Source: Chloroflexota bacterium (GTDB taxonomy: Bacteria > Chloroflexota > Dehalococcoidia > JACVQG01 > JAHKAY01). From it: a stretch of 64,000 bases of DNA. The DNA is taken from assembly GCA_018825785.1 (NCBI GenBank), contig JAHKAY010000002.1, forward strand, positions 1 to 64,000, given 5' to 3'. Numbering within the stretch: position 1 is the first letter of the stretch; each line of letters begins with the position of its first letter. Made by a program: the position numbers and the translations under genes. The notes under the pieces were generated by a model. The model was given only the letters and a program-made list of their open reading frames with translations. It made no database searches and was not told where the DNA came from. This document shows, piece by piece, positions 59,658-64,000 of the stretch.

Positions 59658-60227
59658 CTAGGCCAGGTAGAGCCTCCGCCCCAGCCTCAGGAGCCAGGAG
59701 GGGAGGGGCTCCAGGATGGGGAGCAGCCGGTAGACCCCATAACTGGTGAGGATGCCGATGACCGCCCCCCCCAGGACATCCAGAGGGTAGTGGATGCCCA
59801 CATAGACCCGGGAGAAACCGTAGAGGGAGGCAATGGCCAGGGCTATCACCCCAGTTTTCCTGTTCCCCAGGAAGATGGCGGTGGCCAAGATGAAGGCCAC
59901 GGCCGTCCCATTGCTGGGAAAGGAGGAGTCAAGGGGTCGGTAGAAAATGAGCCTGACGGGGAGCTCGGTGAAAGGGCGGGGCCGGTAATAGATGAAGTTC
60001 ATCAGCTTTATGAGGCCGTCGCCCAGACCCAGTGCTCCCACCCCTGCCAGGAGGGCCAGCGGGACCCTTCTTGTGCCCGGGCTGGCGAACCAGAGCCAGA
60101 GCAAAAAGAGAGAAAGGACCACCGGCACCAGGTAGTCATTGGCCACCGCTTTGAGCGCCCAGTCCAGGGGCCCGTTTTGCCCAGCCCAGCCGTTTATGTG
60201 AAGGAAAAGGGCCCGCTCAGCTCCCAT
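59658..60227 (-). CDS. PAP2-family membrane phosphatase
   Basis: Membrane protein of 189 residues with five to six helices. Acid-phosphatase motifs are YYRPRPF near 84, PSNGTAVAF near 106 (canonical PSGH, here with Asn-Gly), and SRVYVGIHYPLDVLGG near 150, where His and Asp complete the active site. It could dephosphorylate undecaprenyl pyrophosphate or other lipid phosphates. It overlaps the next upstream gene (60217) by 11 bp and ends 2 bp before the ABC ATPase. Confidence 0.88.
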   Translation of the reverse strand: MGAERALFLHINGWAGQNGPLDWALKAVANDYLVPVVLSLFLLWLWFASPGTRRVPLALLAGVGALGLGDGLIKLMNFIYYRPRPFTELPVRLIFYRPLDSSFPSNGTAVAFILATAIFLGNRKTGVIALAIASLYGFSRVYVGIHYPLDVLGGAVIGILTSYGVYRLLPILEPLPSWLLRLGRRLYLA

Positions 60228-60603
60228 CCTTTTGCCTCCCCTCCGAGAGGGCCTGGAAGTAGGTCCTGTCCTTCAGCGCCACGAGGCCCCTTTCACCTTC
60301 TTTCCCCTGGCCGAGGCCCCGCCTCAGCCAGGAGGAGAGGGCCAGGGTGACCGCCAGGGCCGAAAGGGCCCCCGCCACAAAGAGATAGCTCTGCTGGAAG
60401 CCTTCTACGCCCCGCACATTGCGGTCCATGGGCAGGAAAAAACGGGCAAAGGCGATAAGGACCAGCAGGATAGCGCACACCCGGCCTGTGAGCGGGTTTG
60501 GGAAGAACCACAGGCCTCGCAAGCCCCCCTCCACCGCCGCCGCCTGGATTACCCCCAGAGCGGCGAGGAAGACAAGAAGCCAGTATTCAAAAGCCAGGGG
60601 CAT
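60217..60603 (-). CDS. Small integral membrane protein of unknown function
   Basis: Protein of 128 residues with three predicted helices (about 6-24, 40-57 and 74-93), followed by a charged C-terminal tail. No motif or family is recognised. It starts 15 bp after the ilvE stop and overlaps the PAP2 gene by 11 bp, so it belongs to that transcript. It may assist the phosphatase in the membrane, but this is only from position. Confidence 0.7.
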   Translation of the reverse strand: MPLAFEYWLLVFLAALGVIQAAAVEGGLRGLWFFPNPLTGRVCAILLVLIAFARFFLPMDRNVRGVEGFQQSYLFVAGALSALAVTLALSSWLRRGLGQGKEGERGLVALKDRTYFQALSEGRQKDGS

Positions 60604-60618
60604 TTTCCCTGCCTTTTA

Positions 60619-61551
60619 TCAGGTGCGGGCCAGCTTTCGGTAGCAGGGCAGACACCATTCCCTATACTTGGGAACTTTGCCCCGGATGATATCAAAGTAG
60701 ATGGTCATCAACCGGCGGGTGGTGGGGCCTATTTTCCCGGTCCCTACGGGCCGGTGGTCAATCTCCAGGACTGGTACCAGATGGGAAAGGGTGCCGGTGA
60801 GGAAGACCTCGTCGGCAATATAGAGCTCGCTCCGGTCCACCGGCCTCTCCTCTGTCTCCAGCCCCAGTTCCTCCTTGGCCAGCCGGAGGACGGTGTCACG
60901 GGTGATGCCCATGAGGATATTGTCTGTAGAGCCGGGGGTGACCACCCTGTTCCCGGAGATAAGGAGGATATTGTTCCCCGTGCCCTCGGAGACATGGCCA
61001 TCCACATTGAGCATGATGGCCTCGTCATAGCCATTTTCTACCGCCTCGGTCTTGGCCAGGGAGCTGTTGATGTAGATACCGGTGACCTTGGCCCGGGGTG
61101 GGACCATGGAATCATCAATGCGCCGCCAGCTGGAGCTGCCGGCTTTTATCCCCTTCTCCACATCCAGGTAGTGGGGAGGGGGGTTCACGGTGAGGAAAAA
61201 GTCGTCCTCCAGGCCGTGGAGCTTGGGCCCGATGGTCTCGGAGCTCTTATACGCAAAGGGGCGGATGTAAACATCCTCTTTGAGGCCGCTCCTCTCCACC
61301 AGCTCCTGGGTGAGCTCGCAGAGCTCATCCACCGAGAAGGGCAGCTTGAGTTTCATAATGCGACAGCTCTTGTGGAAGCGGTCATAGTGGTCCCTGGCCC
61401 GGAAGAGGAAGACCTGTTTCTCCTCCTCGTTCCAGTTGCCGCGGATGCCCTCAAAGCAGGCCGTGCCGTAGTGGAGGGCATGGGTCATGATGCTTATGCG
61501 GCACTCGGAAATGGGTGAGAACTGCTTCTTGAAATAAGCCAGAGGCGGCAT
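60619..61551 (-). CDS. ilvE: Branched-chain amino acid aminotransferase
   Basis: Class IV PLP aminotransferase of 310 residues for the last step of Leu/Ile/Val synthesis. The PLP Lys lies in PRAKVTGIYINSSLAKTEA near 158; EGTGNNILLI near 195 and FLTGTLSHLVPV near 255 are other active-site parts. A Cys pair REWCLPC stands near the C-terminus. The ATG at 61551 has AAAGGAGAGG ahead; longer frames up to 61692 are not coding. Promoter at 61588-61616. Confidence 0.95.
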   Translation of the reverse strand: MPPLAYFKKQFSPISECRISIMTHALHYGTACFEGIRGNWNEEEKQVFLFRARDHYDRFHKSCRIMKLKLPFSVDELCELTQELVERSGLKEDVYIRPFAYKSSETIGPKLHGLEDDFFLTVNPPPHYLDVEKGIKAGSSSWRRIDDSMVPPRAKVTGIYINSSLAKTEAVENGYDEAIMLNVDGHVSEGTGNNILLISGNRVVTPGSTDNILMGITRDTVLRLAKEELGLETEERPVDRSELYIADEVFLTGTLSHLVPVLEIDHRPVGTGKIGPTTRRLMTIYFDIIRGKVPKYREWCLPCYRKLART

Positions 61552-61587
61552 AGGCCTCTCCTTTCCCCTCCTGAAAAAATCAGACAA

Positions 61588-61616
61588 ATCATAATGGCTT
61601 GACAAGGCAAAAGCAA
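61588..61616 (-). promoter_or_regulatory. Promoter of ilvE
   Basis: Minus strand: TTGCTT (61611-61616), 17-bp spacer and TATGAT (61588-61593). It lies 37 nt ahead of the ATG. GC-rich inverted repeats (GGACC/GGTCC, CCGGCC/GGCCGG at 61623-61651) lie just upstream and may end the cytochrome transcript. The gap 61617-61835 otherwise shows no gene. Confidence 0.5.
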
Positions 61617-61835
61617 GCCCCTCGGACCGCAGGTCCGGCCTCACCGGCCGGGCCCAGGGGTGGAGAGGAGGTGGTCGCTCTTGTTTTGCCACCCGGTGTC
61701 TTTTGCGCCGGGCACAGCTCTAAACAAGGGGAACCACCTTACCGGGAAGAAGGTACCCCCGCGGCCCCCGCTATGTCCTGGCTGGCAATCGGGTGCCGAG
61801 GACTCTACCCTGTCACAGCCACCGGAACCGAGCCG

Positions 61836-62342
61836 TCAACTGGCCGCCCCCAGGGTGAGGATGTACTGGTAGACCTTGTCGAAGTCCGCATCACTTAGTT
61901 GTCCAGGTGGGATGGGGGGCATGAGGGGAGGGGGGTTCCTCATGACCCCAAGGAGGGACTCCTTTGTTCTCCCCAGCAGGGGAGGGGCACCGGTAGCCGC
62001 GATCCCCTTGCCATTGGCTCCATGGCAGGTAGCACAGGTTAGGCTATAGAGCCGCCTTCCCTCCTCCAGACTGGACGCAGGGGTAGAGGTGGGGGTAGCT
62101 GTTGGCGTAGGGGTAGGTGTTGGAGCAATGGTGGGCGTCGGACTCGGGTTGGGCGTAGAAGAAGGCGTAGGCGTTGGGGTAGGCGTGAGGTTTGCAGCAG
62201 AGGTAGGACTGGCAGTAGGTGTTGAGATAGGAGTCGGCATCCGGGTAGGCGTGGGGGTTGGGGTGGTCCCCCGGCCACAGGCAGCCCCCAGCAGCACTAT
62301 ACTGGCAACCACCCCGGACAGGACCCATCTCCGCAATGCCAT
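61836..62342 (-). CDS. Cytochrome c-type lipoprotein with long Thr/Pro stalk
   Basis: Protein of 168 residues. A signal segment ends in a lipobox GAAC near 22; a 70-residue Thr/Pro stalk (about 25-95) leads to a mono-haem cytochrome c domain (about 97-168) with haem site [11 protein letters not shown] near 109 and a Met in [10 protein letters not shown] near 140 as probable sixth ligand. It is a class I cytochrome anchored outside the membrane. The electron partner is not in the window. An in-frame ATG at 62471 adds a non-conserved leader and is rejected. Confidence 0.88.
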   Translation of the reverse strand: MALRRWVLSGVVASIVLLGAACGRGTTPTPTPTRMPTPISTPTASPTSAANLTPTPTPTPSSTPNPSPTPTIAPTPTPTPTATPTSTPASSLEEGRRLYSLTCATCHGANGKGIAATGAPPLLGRTKESLLGVMRNPPPLMPPIPPGQLSDADFDKVYQYILTLGAAS

Positions 62343-62551
62343 AGCCCCCCCTTTCAACCTTTTCTTAGTCTGGATATCCTCGCCTGCCAGGGAGCAAAAC
62401 GGGCGTTTCCTGGTAAGGCCCCGCAATACTCGCTTACGCCATATGCTATGGCACGGCGTACCTGCTGTCAAGTTCGTTCACACGTTCACTACATTTGGGA
62501 CGCTTTGACCCCGGGGGCGCTGGTCAAGGGCAGCCTGGTTGGCGGGTATCA

Positions 62552-63001
62552 TCAAAACTGCAGGAGCCCAGAGATTTGGGTAACCGTTGCCGCTATGTTG
62601 TACATTGCATGAAGGACTATGGCGGCGATGAAGAATTTCCAGTTTCCAGACAAAAACGGGACCTCTCCGCGGACCGATGCCAGGAGCCTCTGGTTGATAC
62701 CAAAGCCGACGATGAAGCTGGCAATGGTGTGCACGGCCAGAGGCACGGTGAAACGATAGAGCACAAACGCTCCGCTGTGTTCGGGAGAGTAGACGGTCAG
62801 GTAGATGATATTCTCAATGATAGCGAAGGAGATGCCACCCAGGGCTGCTAGATATGCCGTATAGAGCCGGTTTCTGAGGAGATGGGGCCACTTCCCCAGG
62901 AGCAGGTAGACGCCCGAGGGCTTCAGCCCCTCTTCCACTATGGGAGCAGCTACAAAGGCCACCAGGAGGCCCGCGCGGACTTCCTCAATAAAGGCCCCCA
63001 A
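62552..63001 (-). CDS. PrsW-like intramembrane protease family protein
   Basis: Membrane protein of at least 149 residues. The catalytic-type motifs of PrsW/CPBP-like proteases are present: VEEGLKP near 22, FAIIENIIYL near 59, HTIASFIVGFG near 91 and LHAMYNIAA near 130. Starting at the TTG 63001 loses part of an upstream hydrophobic helix (ALALGGGLFGILGAF) that reads in frame for another 60 nt or more; no ATG or GTG is found there. PrsW cleaves anti-sigma factors in Bacillus. It lies 64 bp after the DUF4389 gene. Confidence 0.75.
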   Translation of the reverse strand: MGAFIEEVRAGLLVAFVAAPIVEEGLKPSGVYLLLGKWPHLLRNRLYTAYLAALGGISFAIIENIIYLTVYSPEHSGAFVLYRFTVPLAVHTIASFIVGFGINQRLLASVRGEVPFLSGNWKFFIAAIVLHAMYNIAATVTQISGLLQF

Positions 63002-63065
63002 AATCCCGAAAAGGCCCCCCCCGAGCGCTAGCGCCGCGGCAAAGAGGTGCGACGCAGGGTATCGG

Positions 63066-63383
63066 CTATTGCTGTCCGCTGAAGGGAGGATATTCGTCCC
63101 GCAGCAAGCCCATGTAGGCCGTAACCCGCATGGTCCAGCGCTGGTACCCTACCACGAAGTCGAACAGGCCCCTGGGGTACTGCCCCGTGAACAGGATAAC
63201 CCAGAAGGCAATGAAGGTCACGACGCTGACCGCGATGGCATAGAGATAAAGGAGTATGCCGTGGGGAATGCCGACGTAAAGCCAACCCAGGAAGACCTTG
63301 AGGAGCAGCGTGCCACGAGACAGCCTCTGGGGGTAGGCTATGTCCAGGGTTACTGGCCTTGCCACAACTGGGGGTTGAGCCAT
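63066..63383 (-). CDS. DUF4389-family membrane protein
   Basis: Protein of 105 residues with two helices (about 27-50 and 52-68). The segment GQYPRGLFDFVVGYQRWTMRVTAYMGLL near 67-94 (quoted: YPRGLFDFVVGYQRW) is the hallmark of DUF4389, a family with no known function that is frequent in actinobacteria and Chloroflexota. It precedes the PrsW-like gene on the same strand, so they may act together. Confidence 0.85.
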   Translation of the reverse strand: MAQPPVVARPVTLDIAYPQRLSRGTLLLKVFLGWLYVGIPHGILLYLYAIAVSVVTFIAFWVILFTGQYPRGLFDFVVGYQRWTMRVTAYMGLLRDEYPPFSGQQ

Positions 63384-63488
63384 TGAGCACCTCCAAACGC
63401 GAGTGAGTGGGGGTTGCGAGCCATTGACAGGCTCGTTGCGACCAGAAAAATACTAGTCGCGGGCTTATAGGATGTCAATCCCCCAGGG

Positions 63489-63524
63489 CCTGCCCCGGGA
63501 CCTGCCCCGGGACCTGCCCCGGGA
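63489..63524 (+). repeat. Three exact 12-bp tandem repeats
   Basis: CCTGCCCCGGGA repeated three times without change (63489-63524), followed by CCTG of a fourth. Each unit contains the palindrome CCCGGG. The array ends 17 nt before the alkyltransferase ATG at 63542 and next to a TAGAAT (63530-63535). Confidence 0.9.
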
Positions 63525-63541
63525 CCTGATAGAATAGGGGC

Positions 63542-63913
63542 ATGGAGCTAAGATACGGGGTTGATCTGGAGGGGGCGACGGAGTTCCAGAGGCGGGTTTT
63601 GGGGGTGGTGGCGCAAATCCCCTATGGGGAGACCCGGAGCTACTCCTGGGTGGCGGAGAGGGCGGGGGGCTCGCCCCGGGCGGTGGGGCAGGCCCTGGCC
63701 CGGAACCCCTACCCCCTCCTCATCCCCTGCCATAGGGTGGTGAAAAAGGACGGGGGCCTGGGGGGCTACACTGGGGGGGCGGACCTGAAAAGGAAGCTCC
63801 TGGAGCTGGAAAGGGAGGCCGTGGGCCACCACCCGCTTGCAAGAATAACGCAGAATTTAGCCAGTTGCTTGCAAGGATTCCCAACTGTAATGTGTTCCAT
63901 AAGCAAAAGATGA
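63542..63913 (+). CDS. MGMT-like DNA alkyltransferase with foreign C-terminus
   Basis: Protein of 123 residues. Residues about 12-92 match the C-terminal domain of methylated-DNA cysteine S-methyltransferase: EFQRRVLGVVAQIPYGETRSY, GSPRAVGQALARNPYPLLIPCHRVV (quoted: RNPYPLLIPCHRVVKKDGG) with the acceptor Cys near 63. The N-terminal Ogt domain is absent, as in the Atl/MGMT-like short forms; the presence of Cys supports real alkyl transfer. The last 25 residues come from AT-rich DNA of a different character, so the natural end may have been replaced. Confidence 0.85.
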   Translation: MELRYGVDLEGATEFQRRVLGVVAQIPYGETRSYSWVAERAGGSPRAVGQALARNPYPLLIPCHRVVKKDGGLGGYTGGADLKRKLLELEREAVGHHPLARITQNLASCLQGFPTVMCSISKR

Positions 63914-64000
63914 TGTATCATTGCGTTAATGATTAGTACTGAAGTAGAATTTAGGACATAGCGGCGCCCACCGCTAATTAGAACACCTCTAAAATCATGA
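63835..64000. other. AT-rich right end with repeated CTTGCAAG
   Basis: From 63835 the base composition changes sharply from GC-rich to AT-rich. GCTTGCAAG occurs at 63835-63843 and again at 63867-63875, 32 bp apart, each holding the palindrome CTTGCAAG. The alkyltransferase frame runs across the change. This may be the border of an inserted segment that continues past the window. Confidence 0.5.

Noticed and set aside
61617-61835. T-box or other amino-acid leader for ilvE
   Set aside because: Only short GC hairpins are seen; no T-box sequence or specifier loop could be found, and the promoter lies downstream of them.
61599-61898. Plus-strand frames in the ilvE-cytochrome gap
   Set aside because: No SD, no motif, and they run into the antisense of the cytochrome gene.
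62090-62270. Low-complexity tandem repeats as regulatory or CRISPR DNA
   Set aside because: They encode the Thr/Pro stalk of the cytochrome lipoprotein.

Overview
The window is 64 kb of GC-rich, densely packed bacterial chromosome with many GTG and TTG starts, 4-bp ATGA/GTGA gene overlaps and few long gaps. Gene content points to a strictly or mainly anaerobic bacterium that lacks an obvious outer-membrane gene set. The indicators are an NADH-linked heterodisulfide-reductase-like flavin/iron-sulfur complex, ADP-forming acyl-CoA synthetase, tungstate/molybdate uptake under a Moco-type riboswitch, secreted lipoproteins on Thr/Pro stalks, and menaquinone-type prenyl- and methyltransferases. My best guess is a Chloroflexota lineage, perhaps Dehalococcoidia-like. 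This is inference from gene content and style, not from a marker phylogeny.

Layout. 1-4.5 kb: a two-component pair (kinase cut by the left edge, OmpR-type regulator), a stalked lipoprotein, a LuxR/NarL-type regulator and a UbiE/MenG-like methyltransferase. 4.5-11.7 kb: a leftward operon hdrC-hdrB-hdrA-flxD-mscS-flxC-flxB-flxA, ending in the methyltransferase. 11.7-16.5 kb: a rightward nitrogen operon of GlnR-like regulator, ammonium channel, P-II, an unknown protein and glutamine synthetase, closed by a strong terminator. 16.5-22.5 kb: an N-terminal-GNAT/ADP-forming acyl-CoA synthetase, then three exported proteins including a six-blade TolB-like propeller, and a LiaF-like domain protein. 22.6-31.7 kb: prmC/prfA leftward; CoA-binding protein, CDF exporter, TPR protein, gyrA, sugar-type MFS transporter and GH63-like hydrolase rightward. 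31.8-34.4 kb: tRNA-Ala, Moco-type riboswitch and a tungstate ABC transporter. 34.4-37.9 kb: leftward split-barrel/UbiA fusion, HIT protein, small membrane protein and a HExxH protein. 38-54 kb: a long rightward run of housekeeping genes (GalT-like, EF-G-like, second glutamine synthetase, nadE, thpR, comF, hpf, glyA, rpsF-ssb-rpsR, PPIase, hom, thrC, folE). 54-55.2 kb: a small accessory patch bounded by three copies of the folE 3' end. 55.2-63.4 kb: leftward DnaJ-TM, hflC/hflK, a MITE-like element, a drug-type ABC exporter, PAP2, ilvE, a stalked cytochrome c, a PrsW-like protein and a DUF4389 protein. 63.5 kb to the end: an alkyltransferase gene running into AT-rich sequence.

How it fits together. 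The Flx-Hdr complex should connect NADH, ferredoxin and a disulfide-type acceptor. The acyl-CoA synthetase would make ATP from acyl-CoA, and tungstate/molybdate uptake would feed Mo/W enzymes. The nitrogen operon looks self-contained: its first gene encodes an OmpR-family regulator with a degenerate receiver, and three 5-bp repeats with 11-bp period sit just upstream of the amt start, in the arrangement of GlnR sites. No CRISPR array, rRNA operon or complete transposase gene was seen. The items that look least described are the mscS gene coupled inside the Flx-Hdr operon, the three folE tails, and the split-barrel/UbiA fusion.
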